Below are positions 34,676 through 43,511 of a DNA stretch of 64,000 bases, one piece after another; within the stretch, counting starts at the first letter, position 1, and each line of letters starts with the position of its first letter. Below the pieces are notes generated by a model. It was not told where the DNA came from and searched no databases. It saw only the letters and a list, made by a program, of their open reading frames with translations. The stretch spans positions 1-64,000 of the forward strand of contig NZ_SDHW01000007.1 of assembly GCF_004118265.1 (NCBI RefSeq), in the 5' to 3' direction. Position numbers and translations under genes: made by a program. The DNA is from Lacibacter luteus (GTDB taxonomy: Bacteria > Bacteroidota > Bacteroidia > Chitinophagales > Chitinophagaceae).

Positions 34676-35419
34676 ATGAGTTTAAGTTTGCCATTTCAGG
34701 ATCATTTGCATAGTGCTGCCGGTATATTAAAAAGCAGTACATCTTCTTTTAAAAAAATAGTGGTTACAGCAATTGTTACTGTTTTTGCATTTTGTACAGC
34801 AGTTGCACAAAACACACCAACTCCCGAAGAAAAAGCAGCTTACATTAAAGTAATTACAGAACGTGCTGCAAAAATCGTTAACACACTTTCTATTAAAGAT
34901 TCAGCAACGTATAAAAACGTTCTGGCATTGTTGGTCGATCAGTACAGCAATATCAACCGCATTAACGAAGAAACTAAAATAGCTTTAGCAGCAATCAAAC
35001 AGCAATCAATCACCGCTCAGGAATCTGCTCTTCAGGTACAAAAGCAGGAGGAGAAAAAAACAGCGCAGCTTCAGCAACTGCACACATCTTTTCTTGCCGG
35101 GTTACAAAAGAATTTAACTGAAGGGCAGATTGAGCAGGTGAAAGACGGGATGACCTACGGTGTATTAAAGGTTACATACACCGCCTACCAGGATATGATT
35201 CCAACACTTACAGAAGAACAAAAAAAGAAAATTTACACATGGTTGGTAGAAGCAAGAGAACTGGCAATGGATGGCGAATCATCAGATAAAAAGCACGCCA
35301 TTTTTGGTAAGTACAAAGGCCGCATCAACAATTATCTTTCTGCAGCAGGTTACGATCTTACGAAGGAACGGGAAGAGTGGCAGAAACGCATCAACGCAAA
35401 AAAAGAATCTTCGAAATAA
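34676..35419 (+). CDS. DUF3826-type periplasmic/secreted protein
   Basis: A 247-residue protein. After ~25 polar residues a hydrophobic segment (IVVTAIVTVFAFCTAVAQ) serves as signal peptide; GTG or ATG starts closer to it are not better placed. The mature part is mostly helical with many Lys, Glu and Gln and a likely coiled coil (about 95-150), then MTYGVLKVTYTAYQDMIPTLTEEQKKKIYTWLVEARELAMD, the conserved region of DUF3826 proteins found beside pectin SusC/D pairs. Function unknown; no catalytic motif is apparent. It opens the SusCD operon, 38 bp before susC. Confidence 0.75.
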   Translation: MSLSLPFQDHLHSAAGILKSSTSSFKKIVVTAIVTVFAFCTAVAQNTPTPEEKAAYIKVITERAAKIVNTLSIKDSATYKNVLALLVDQYSNINRINEETKIALAAIKQQSITAQESALQVQKQEEKKTAQLQQLHTSFLAGLQKNLTEGQIEQVKDGMTYGVLKVTYTAYQDMIPTLTEEQKKKIYTWLVEARELAMDGESSDKKHAIFGKYKGRINNYLSAAGYDLTKEREEWQKRINAKKESSK

Positions 35420-35457
35420 TTTAACTACTGATTTTTCTTAAAAACCCAAAAAGCAAA

Positions 35458-38400
35458 ATGCCATATAACATGAAGTATTTGCGATTACCAAAACTGCTGT
35501 TACTTTCCGTGTTTTCATTTTTTGCGGTAGCCCTTTATGCACAGGAATTAACTGTGAGTGGTACCGTAACAAGTAAAGACAATGGAGAACCTCTGGAAGG
35601 AGTTAGTGTTAAAGTAAAAAACTCTTCCATTGGTACAACAACCAAAAAAGACGGAACCTTTACACTTAAAGTTCCATCATCATCATCCATACTGGTGTTC
35701 TCGTATGTAGGATTTGCCGGCTTTGAAAGCAGGGCATCTGCATCGGGCGCATTATCAGTACAGCTGGAGCGTAATAACAACGACCGCCTTGAAGAGGTGG
35801 TTGTTATTGGTTACGGCACCAAAAAACGTGTAAACGTGCAAGGTTCGGTTGGAACCATTAAGGCGGCCGAGATCGAAGATTTGCCTGTTGCCAATCTTCC
35901 ATCGGCTTTAGTAAACCGTATACCGGGTGTGGGTGTAAACTTCAGCTCGGGTAAACCGGGTTCTACCACAACCATCAACATCCGTAACGCAACAACTTTC
36001 CCTGGTGCGCCAACAGGTGTTACCAATCAGCCGTTGATTGTTATTGATGGTATTATTTCCAACCCAACACAATGGTCGCAGGCAACGAATGCCGATTGGT
36101 TCGAAAACCTCGACGCAAGCCAGATTGAAGACATTACTTTTCTTAAAGATGCCTCTGCGGCTATTTATGGTGCTGCGGGTGCAAAGGGTGTAATATTAAT
36201 TACTACCAAAAAAGGTAAAGCCGGTAAACCAAAAATTTCTTATTCAGGTTATTTCGGTGTATCAACTGAAGCAATAAAAAATAAATCACTTACTGCTTAC
36301 GAGCATGCTAAGTTTCTGAACGATGGTTATGAGATGACGGGAGCACCGCTCAACCAGCGTTTTTCACAAGCCGATCTGGATTCGTTAAAGTCTATGCCCG
36401 ATAAATCGTGGTACGACTATTTCTGGAAAAACGGTAAAGTTCAACGTCATACCATTAACGTTTCCGGTGGTACCGATAAGGTTACTTTGTTTGCTGGTGG
36501 TAGTTATTATAACGAAACAGGTAACTACGGTATTACTCAAAATAACAAATACAGTTTCCGTACGGGTATGAATGCGGTAATTGTTGAAGGACTTTCTGCA
36601 CAGGTAAACTTTGCATCAGACTTCAACAGAGAACGTAGCAATAACTGGAAGAATGCAAACACAGAAACAGACGATGCTACGATTCGTGCATTATATCTTA
36701 CTCCTAAATGGATTCCTGTTGAAATTAACGGGCTGCCGGTTGCCTTTGGCGGTAACGCTGCACCTAATAACAGTACAGGTAATCCATGGAGCATGTTAGG
36801 CGTACACCGTTCGGGTGCTTACAGAGATGCAAAATCACAAGGTCTTTCTGTAAACGCATCGCTTGAATGGAAACCGAAATTTGTTAAAGGTTTTGCTGCA
36901 AGAGTGCAGTTTGGTAACAACACACGTACCAATAACTCTTTAGGATATTATCCAACGTATTTGATCTACAACTTTCAAAGCAGAGGTCAAAATGGTTTGC
37001 TGTTGTCCGATCAGTTAAACACAACAACTCCTTCAAGAAGAGTAACAAGCCAGTCCGATCAGATCGAAGAAGGTATTACAACTTCTAAAAACTACCAGTT
37101 TATTACTACGCTTTCGTACGGTCGCAAATTTGGCGATCATGATATGGATGTAATGGTGGGTTTTGATCAGGGCGAAGCAGATAGTAAAAACTACCTGTTG
37201 TCTAAAACAGGACAGATCGTTGCAGGTGTAGATGAGTTCTGGGCGTTCAGCAACGATCCTTCTACATTAGGCAGCATTCAGGATGCATTGCGTAATCCGC
37301 AATTCTTCCGTAGTGCAAAACGTTCGTATATCAGCCGTGCAAACTATTCGTTTAAGGGCAGATACTTCTTCGAATTTATAGGTCGTGCCGATGCGTCAGT
37401 AAACTTTTTACCTTCTAAACGCTGGGGCTTTTTCCCAACCGTTGGTTTAGGTTGGAAAATAAGTGATGAAAGTTTCTTTAGAAATGTTACGTTCGTAAAC
37501 TCACTTAAGCTTCGTGCAAACTATGGTATTGTGGGTGAAGACAGGGTAGGTAACCGTTTGTGGGAATCACGTTTTACACAAACAACAGGCGTTGTTATTG
37601 GCAATGCTGTTACCGGTGGTTTAGATCCGAACATCTATCCTAATCCAGATCTTACCTGGGAAAAAGCAAGAACGCTTAACGCCGGTTTCGACGCATCGTT
37701 CCTCAGCAACAAACTCACTCTTACTGTAGATTTCTATAATCGTTATAGCTACGATGGTTTCGATACTTATTCAGCAAGTGTGTTTCCTCCAACAGCAGGT
37801 ATTCCTCCTCCGGTAGTAAACTATGGTCGTCAGCTTAGCTGGGGTTCTGAGTTCTCTGTAGGTTACCGTACACGATTTGGTAAGAACTGGGGTATTAATG
37901 CAGATGTAAACTTTGGCTGGAGTAACAGTATGATGTTGCAGGTGTTTTATAACGAAGCATGGCTTGGAACTTATGGTCCTGATCAGTTAGGTATTATGAT
38001 CGGCAGAGATCCACGCAAATATAACAGTACCAATTTAGGTTACATCGCAAAAGGAATTTTGCGCACACAAGCCGAAGTTGATGCGGTTCTTGCAAAAAAT
38101 CCCAACTACTTAATTGGCGGAGCCAAACCACAGGTAGGTTTTATGGATTTTGAAGATATTAATGGCGATGGTCAGATCAACGATCTGGATATTACAACGA
38201 TGTACGATCGTACATCACCATTTGCTTCTTTTGGTATTACATTAGGGGCAACCTACAAAGAGTTTAAACTGCAAATGAATATGAACCTGCGTATTGGTGG
38301 TAAAGTTGCTTACGATGGTGAAGCAAGAAAAGTACCTACCACTACACAAAATGCACCTGCATTCTGGGCCGATCATTGGACTCCTTCAACTCCTAATGGT

Positions 38401-38676
38401 AAGTACCCAAGAGCCGATGCGCCGCTTGCAAGAGAAAACTCAACGTTCTGGATTGTTGATGGTACACAAAGCCGCATTAACAATGCTGTATTATCGTACC
38501 AGATGCCAAAACACATTGCAGCTAAATTTAAAGTTCCGGATCTGCGTATAATGGTAACAGGTACAAACCTCTTTAGCATTATTAATCCGTTAAAATATAA
38601 AGATCCATACACTTCAAACTTTGCAAACTATCCAACACTCCGTACAATTTCATTGGGTATTAATGCAAGCTTATAA
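35458..38676 (+). CDS. susC: SusC/RagA-type TonB-linked outer membrane transporter
   Basis: A 1072-residue outer membrane protein. Signal peptide ends ALYAQ. A carboxypeptidase-D-like domain (about 31-110: VSGTVTSKDNGEPLEGVSVKVK) precedes the TonB-box region (LEEVVVIGYGTKKR) and plug domain (GSVGTIKAAEIEDLP, NRIPGVGV, ILITTKKG). A 22-strand barrel follows, ending TISLGINASL. It imports oligosaccharides energised by TonB, with SusD as lid. Two in-frame ATGs (35458 and 35470) are possible; I keep the first. susD follows after 31 bp. The specific ligand is inferred from neighbours to be a pectic oligomer. Confidence 0.97.
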   Translation: MPYNMKYLRLPKLLLLSVFSFFAVALYAQELTVSGTVTSKDNGEPLEGVSVKVKNSSIGTTTKKDGTFTLKVPSSSSILVFSYVGFAGFESRASASGALSVQLERNNNDRLEEVVVIGYGTKKRVNVQGSVGTIKAAEIEDLPVANLPSALVNRIPGVGVNFSSGKPGSTTTINIRNATTFPGAPTGVTNQPLIVIDGIISNPTQWSQATNADWFENLDASQIEDITFLKDASAAIYGAAGAKGVILITTKKGKAGKPKISYSGYFGVSTEAIKNKSLTAYEHAKFLNDGYEMTGAPLNQRFSQADLDSLKSMPDKSWYDYFWKNGKVQRHTINVSGGTDKVTLFAGGSYYNETGNYGITQNNKYSFRTGMNAVIVEGLSAQVNFASDFNRERSNNWKNANTETDDATIRALYLTPKWIPVEINGLPVAFGGNAAPNNSTGNPWSMLGVHRSGAYRDAKSQGLSVNASLEWKPKFVKGFAARVQFGNNTRTNNSLGYYPTYLIYNFQSRGQNGLLLSDQLNTTTPSRRVTSQSDQIEEGITTSKNYQFITTLSYGRKFGDHDMDVMVGFDQGEADSKNYLLSKTGQIVAGVDEFWAFSNDPSTLGSIQDALRNPQFFRSAKRSYISRANYSFKGRYFFEFIGRADASVNFLPSKRWGFFPTVGLGWKISDESFFRNVTFVNSLKLRANYGIVGEDRVGNRLWESRFTQTTGVVIGNAVTGGLDPNIYPNPDLTWEKARTLNAGFDASFLSNKLTLTVDFYNRYSYDGFDTYSASVFPPTAGIPPPVVNYGRQLSWGSEFSVGYRTRFGKNWGINADVNFGWSNSMMLQVFYNEAWLGTYGPDQLGIMIGRDPRKYNSTNLGYIAKGILRTQAEVDAVLAKNPNYLIGGAKPQVGFMDFEDINGDGQINDLDITTMYDRTSPFASFGITLGATYKEFKLQMNMNLRIGGKVAYDGEARKVPTTTQNAPAFWADHWTPSTPNGKYPRADAPLARENSTFWIVDGTQSRINNAVLSYQMPKHIAAKFKVPDLRIMVTGTNLFSIINPLKYKDPYTSNFANYPTLRTISLGINASL

Positions 38677-38707
38677 TTTGAATTGTAACAACACAAAACG
38701 AACAAAA

Positions 38708-40558
38708 ATGAAGCAGATAAAATATACAGGTTCTTTTATACTGGCAGCAATATTACTGTTGTCTACAACATTGTCTTCCTGTAAAAAAGATTCCGAATTC
38801 TTTAATATCGAAGATCCGCAGGGTATCGACTCAAAAATATGGGAGGATGAAGGTGCGGTTGGCCTGTTCCTTAACAGAACGTATGGTTTAATTATACCAC
38901 AATGGCCGGTACCGGGTACAGCACCAGGTAATATTCACATCACTTCCGATGAAATGAATGGTGGTAACACCGCTTTCTTATACGGTACACTGGTTGAGAA
39001 CTCTGTTACCGATTTAGGTACCGGCAATACGATTACCACTAACCGTTATTTCGATATCAGAAGATGTAACCTTGCATTGGAAGGTATTGATTCAAGCAAA
39101 GCAATTCCATTAGCAACTAAGAAAATCCTTCGTGGTCAGTTTTATTTTCTGCGTGCATATACTTATTTCCGTATGGTTAGCTTATACGGAGGTATTCCAT
39201 TAGTATTAAAAGTGCAGGAATTAAGTAATGAAGGTATACCTGCAGTTCCACGTGCCAAAACAAGTGAATGTATTGCAGCCATTGTAAGAGATTTTGATTC
39301 TGCAGCAGCAAATTTACCTGCAACATGGGCAACAACAGAAGCTGGCCGTGTAACAAGAGGTACAGCAATGGCAATGAAGGGTAAAACATTACTGTTCTGG
39401 GCAAGCCCGCAGTTTAACCCTACCAATATTGCCAGTCGTTGGGAAGATGCTTACCAGGCAAATAAAGCAGCATACGACCAATGTGTGGCAGATGGATATG
39501 CGTTGGTTACGAGATACTCCGATATCTTTCTTACAGAAGATCATAAAGAAGCGATGATTGTAAGAAAGTATACAACAACCAGAGACTGGGGTACTAACAT
39601 TGAAGCTATTACAAGACCAAGTTCTGAGTCGCCAAGTGGTAGTGGTTCGTTTCAGCCAACATGGAACCTGGTACAGGCATATGGTATGAGCGATGGATTA
39701 CCAACTTCACATGCTTCTTCAGGTTATAGTGCCAACCAATTCTGGATAAACCGTGATCCACGTTTTGATGCAACCATTGCATACAACGGTGCTTTGTGGG
39801 CGTTGAGTGGTAAAGCAACTCGTCGTCAATGGCAATACAACGGTGTAATTGATGAAACATCATCCACTATTGTTACAGGGTTTTATAACCGTCGTTTCTG
39901 CAACACAACACTTACTCCTACCCAAGCTGTTTATGCATCGAGTACCGGTGGCGGTAGTGGTATGGATTGGATTGAAATGCGTTTTGCAGAGGTGATTATG
40001 AACCTTGCAGAATGTGCAAATGAAACAGGTCGTTTAGCAGATGCTAAAAACTACGTACGTGCAATCAGACAAAGAGCAGGTATTGTTGCCGGTTCTTACG
40101 ATTATGGTTTAGGTGTTGCAACAGATGCAGCTTCTATGCGTACTCTTCTTTTAAACGAACGCCAGGTAGAATTTGCAATGGAAGGAAAGCGATATAACGA
40201 TTTAAGAAGAACAAGAAATCTGGGTTTATTAGCTGCAAGACAATCGTATAAACTGGCTCCTAAATCTCCATACTTTGCAGGGGCTTTGCCTTCGGGCGGA
40301 CCTGTTGCAGGACGTATTTACCTGGATGTGCCAAATACACAGGGGCAACGCCCAAGAGATACGGTTAACATTAATAACCTTGCTTCATTCTCAATGGTGT
40401 TTACTCTTCCCGGAACAGTTGCAAGTCTTGAAGGTTCTAATGTGGTAAGTATTCCAAACAAGTATTATTTCTATGCTTTGCCCAACTGGTTCAGTCAAAA
40501 CTTCTTTATTGAACAAACACAGGGCTGGGTTAATGGTACATTCGATCCTTTACAATAA
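38708..40558 (+). CDS. susD: SusD/RagB-type surface glycan-binding lipoprotein
   Basis: A 616-residue lipoprotein with lipobox LSSC (Cys25) followed by KKDS. The N-terminal SusD-like region (about 80-190) and C-terminal RagB domain with NLAECANETGRLADAKNYVRAIRQRAG, LLLNERQVEFAMEGKRYNDLRR are clear and full length. It binds glycan at the cell surface as the lid of the SusC barrel. I start at ATG 38708; the longer frame from 38621 overlaps susC and lacks a signal peptide at its start. Confidence 0.97.
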   Translation: MKQIKYTGSFILAAILLLSTTLSSCKKDSEFFNIEDPQGIDSKIWEDEGAVGLFLNRTYGLIIPQWPVPGTAPGNIHITSDEMNGGNTAFLYGTLVENSVTDLGTGNTITTNRYFDIRRCNLALEGIDSSKAIPLATKKILRGQFYFLRAYTYFRMVSLYGGIPLVLKVQELSNEGIPAVPRAKTSECIAAIVRDFDSAAANLPATWATTEAGRVTRGTAMAMKGKTLLFWASPQFNPTNIASRWEDAYQANKAAYDQCVADGYALVTRYSDIFLTEDHKEAMIVRKYTTTRDWGTNIEAITRPSSESPSGSGSFQPTWNLVQAYGMSDGLPTSHASSGYSANQFWINRDPRFDATIAYNGALWALSGKATRRQWQYNGVIDETSSTIVTGFYNRRFCNTTLTPTQAVYASSTGGGSGMDWIEMRFAEVIMNLAECANETGRLADAKNYVRAIRQRAGIVAGSYDYGLGVATDAASMRTLLLNERQVEFAMEGKRYNDLRRTRNLGLLAARQSYKLAPKSPYFAGALPSGGPVAGRIYLDVPNTQGQRPRDTVNINNLASFSMVFTLPGTVASLEGSNVVSIPNKYYFYALPNWFSQNFFIEQTQGWVNGTFDPLQ

Positions 40559-40583
40559 GTCTTAAACTAAAATAACTACAACA

Positions 40584-41522
40584 ATGAAAAAATATTTGAC
40601 AGGGATTTTTGCAGCGGGCTTATTGTTAACCGCCTGCGAAAAAAAGGTGGCCCCGGTTGATGAATATTATGTAACCGTAGAATACAACAAGGTATCGGCA
40701 AAGGATTTAACCGGCGATATTGAATTGAATCCGAAGGATAGTATCTATCTCAATTTCACAATCAGTTCGCCAAACGATATGGCTTATATCGAGATACAGA
40801 AAAATGGAACAAGAATAGATACGTTTCAACTGAACACTCCTGAAAAGCGCAGAAGTTTTTCGGCAATTAAAGGTTATAGAGTAGATAGTGCTGCGGGCAA
40901 TTATACATACCGTGTAATGGCAAGAAGTGCAAGAGGTATCTATATGGGTGATGGCGGTAAAGAATTGAATGTAACCGTAAAACCAGATTTCTATTTCTGG
41001 TCGTATCGTATACTGCAGGTGCCCGATTCTGTAACACAAACCAATAAATGTTACTACTCAACAAAGGATGGTAAGATTTATAGTTATGCTGATGGTCCGG
41101 GTAACTCATCGTCAATCGATTTTGGTTTTTATTGGGATACAACAGGCCGTGGTACAGCATCAACAACCGATGATTTGAAACATACGCTCTATGCCCTTAA
41201 TGCTCCACAATCACAGATTGCGTTTAATGATGTTTCGCAAAGTAGTTGGACAAAGAATGCAACCTTGTTAAAGAAAATGCCTTCTTCCATCAACTTTGTA
41301 ACCAACTTAACATCAGCCGGTGCAATTCAAACATTAATTGGTGGAAATATGACATCGGGCACTGCTTCGAAAATAAGTACCGTAAGTACTGCTTCCGGCA
41401 GCAACGTTATCGGGTTTAAAACAGTAAGTGGAAAGTTTGGTGCAATTTTGATCCGTTATGTAAACGGCGATTCTCCAAACAAAACAACACAGATAGAGGT
41501 AGATGTAAAAGTGCAGAAATAG
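40584..41522 (+). CDS. Surface lipoprotein behind SusD (probable glycan-binding protein)
   Basis: A 312-residue lipoprotein with lipobox LTAC (Cys18). It is largely predicted beta-structure: an Ig/fibronectin-like domain (about 30-130, with AYIEIQKNGTRIDTFQL and YRVMARSARG) and a second beta domain (140-312). No catalytic motif. Its position directly after susD and before a strong terminator matches SusE/SusF-like surface glycan-binding proteins, which differ widely in sequence. I do not recognise the family. Confidence 0.7.
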   Translation: MKKYLTGIFAAGLLLTACEKKVAPVDEYYVTVEYNKVSAKDLTGDIELNPKDSIYLNFTISSPNDMAYIEIQKNGTRIDTFQLNTPEKRRSFSAIKGYRVDSAAGNYTYRVMARSARGIYMGDGGKELNVTVKPDFYFWSYRILQVPDSVTQTNKCYYSTKDGKIYSYADGPGNSSSIDFGFYWDTTGRGTASTTDDLKHTLYALNAPQSQIAFNDVSQSSWTKNATLLKKMPSSINFVTNLTSAGAIQTLIGGNMTSGTASKISTVSTASGSNVIGFKTVSGKFGAILIRYVNGDSPNKTTQIEVDVKVQK

Positions 41523-41540
41523 GGTTTGTATAACACTAAA

Positions 41541-41578
41541 AATAAAAAGAGAAAGTGTTATCACTTTCTCTTTTTATT
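41541..41578 (+). terminator. Terminator of the SusCD operon
   Basis: A perfect 17-bp inverted repeat (41541-41557 with 41562-41578, loop TTAT). A and T tracts at both ends of the stem make it usable in both directions. Confidence 0.88.
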
Positions 41579-41745
41579 AGAGCAGGTTTCATCGAAATAA
41601 ATCGTCTTAATCAGTATACATTCAATACATAAAATAACCATTCAAAAAAAGCTTGCAGTAATCGTTGATGATTGTTTCAGATAACAGAAGTTGCAAATTG
41701 TTTTGGTTATTAGGTGTGCAAATAAAAACAATAAGAATTCAACAC

Positions 41746-43395
41746 ATGAAATTCGTTCGTTACAAACTTTACAGTTTAGCAGTTTGTTTGGCAGTAACAG
41801 GCAGTGCATTTGCTCAGTATCCTGATATTCCAAAAGATGTTCAGCAAAAATCAGATTCATTAATGCGTGCCGCAAATAGACACTCCGACTCGGCATGGCA
41901 GGCAGCATGGCCAATTATTCAGCAGCAAGCGAAAGAAGGGAAACCATACATTCCATGGGCTTCACGTTACGATGAGTTGCCGCAATCTGATGTACTGGCA
42001 TTTCCCGGAGCAGAAGGTGGTGGTCGTTACAGCTTTGGTGGTCGTGGTGGTAAAGTATTTGTTGTAACAAACTTAAATGATGATGGTCCCGGTAGTTTAC
42101 GTTGGGCTTGTGAACAAGGTGGTGCAAGAATTATTGTGTTCAATGTGGCAGGTATCATTCGTTTACAAACACCGCTAATCATTCGTGCACCTTACATCAC
42201 CATTGCAGGACAAACAGCACCGGGTGATGGTGTGTGTATTGCAGGTGAAAGCGTATGGATCAACACACATGATGTGATCATCCGTTACATGCGTTTCCGC
42301 CGTGGTGAAACATGGGTTGGTCGCCGTGATGATGCGATTGGGGGAAACCCAATTGGTAATATTATTATCGATCACGTAAGTGCAACATGGGGATTGGATG
42401 AAAACATGAGCATGTATCGCCACATGTATAACGATAGTACAGGTAAAATTGAAGATAAATTCGGTACCGTAAACATCACCATTCAGAACTCCATTTTTGG
42501 TGAGGCGTTGGATACATGGAATCATGCATTCGGCAGTACACTTGGTGGTGAGAACTGTACATTTATGCGTAACCTTTGGGCAAACAATGCTGGTCGTAAC
42601 CCATCAGTTGGCTGGAATGGTATTTTCAACTTTGCCAACAACGTTGTGTACAACTGGGTACACCGTAGCATCGATGGTGGCGATTACCGTGCACAATACA
42701 ATATCATCAACAACTATTTTAAACCGGGCCCGGCAACACCCAAAACGCCGATCGCTTATCGTATTCTTAAACCGGAAAGCGGAAGAAGTAAACTCAAAGA
42801 AAAATATTATGGCCGGGCATTTGTAAACGGAAATATTGTTGAAGGTTATCCTGAAGTAACAAAAGATAACTGGAATGGTGGTGTACAGATTGAAGAAGAA
42901 AAAAATGCAGGCGACTACAAAGATTATATAAAAGTAAATAAGCCGTTGCCGATGTCGCCGATCACGATTCTTCCTGCAGAGGACGCAAGAAAATATGTAT
43001 TGGCCAACGCAGGAGCAACATTACCTAAGCGTGATCCGGTTGATACCCGCATTGTAAAAGAAGCAACAACGGGAAAGGTTGATTACAATCCAAATGTGAA
43101 ATTACCCGAAACGCAATTCAAGCATCGTCGTATGCCAATTGATTCATACAAAATAGGCATCATTACAGATCCTGCACAGGTAGGTGGTTATCCTGAATAC
43201 AAAGGAACGCCTTATGTTGACAGTGATAATGATGGTATGCCTGATGCGTATGAAGTGAAAGTTGGTTTGAATCCAAAAGATGCATCTGATTCTGGCAAAA
43301 TAGCAAAGAACGGTTACAGTAATATTGAGAATTATCTCAACAGCGTAGTGGATGTGAAAAAAGTAACTCCATCAACAACTACTTCTGTGAAGTAA
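41746..43395 (+). CDS. Secreted pectate lyase, family PL1 (copy 2)
   Basis: A 549-residue protein with signal peptide ending SAFAQ. A ~70-residue helical N-terminal extension (PDIPKDVQQKSDSLM, AKEGKPYIPWASRYDELPQ) precedes the PL1 beta-helix: FPGAEGGGRYSFGGRGGKV, VTNLNDDGPGSLRWACEQGG, TIAGQTAPGDGVCIAGES, IIDHVSATWGLDENMSMYRH. The end carries DSDNDGMPDAYEVKVGLNP and SNIENYLNSVV, a short calcium-binding-like tail. I use ATG 41746; the in-frame ATG at 41665 would place 27 residues before the signal peptide. It is a close paralog of the next gene and begins a new unit after the SusCD terminator. Confidence 0.92.
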   Translation: MKFVRYKLYSLAVCLAVTGSAFAQYPDIPKDVQQKSDSLMRAANRHSDSAWQAAWPIIQQQAKEGKPYIPWASRYDELPQSDVLAFPGAEGGGRYSFGGRGGKVFVVTNLNDDGPGSLRWACEQGGARIIVFNVAGIIRLQTPLIIRAPYITIAGQTAPGDGVCIAGESVWINTHDVIIRYMRFRRGETWVGRRDDAIGGNPIGNIIIDHVSATWGLDENMSMYRHMYNDSTGKIEDKFGTVNITIQNSIFGEALDTWNHAFGSTLGGENCTFMRNLWANNAGRNPSVGWNGIFNFANNVVYNWVHRSIDGGDYRAQYNIINNYFKPGPATPKTPIAYRILKPESGRSKLKEKYYGRAFVNGNIVEGYPEVTKDNWNGGVQIEEEKNAGDYKDYIKVNKPLPMSPITILPAEDARKYVLANAGATLPKRDPVDTRIVKEATTGKVDYNPNVKLPETQFKHRRMPIDSYKIGIITDPAQVGGYPEYKGTPYVDSDNDGMPDAYEVKVGLNPKDASDSGKIAKNGYSNIENYLNSVVDVKKVTPSTTTSVK

Positions 43396-43400
43396 TATAA

Positions 43401-43437
43401 AAATGAAAAGCCAATGTATATTGGCTTTTCATTTTTT
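43401..43437 (+). terminator. Terminator between the tandem pectate lyases
   Basis: A perfect 15-bp inverted repeat (43401-43415 with 43420-43434, loop GTAT) ending in a T-run to 43437. It lies 6 bp after the stop codon. Confidence 0.85.
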
Positions 43438-43511
43438 GAATGGCTATATGTACATCTGTTCATTTTTAACAAGTGAGGAAAACCTGATTGTTTAAAACGA
43501 AAGTGTTTCAA

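Noticed and set aside
38621-38707. Upstream extension of SusD into SusC
   Set aside because: The lipoprotein signal peptide starts at ATG 38708; the extension would bury it.
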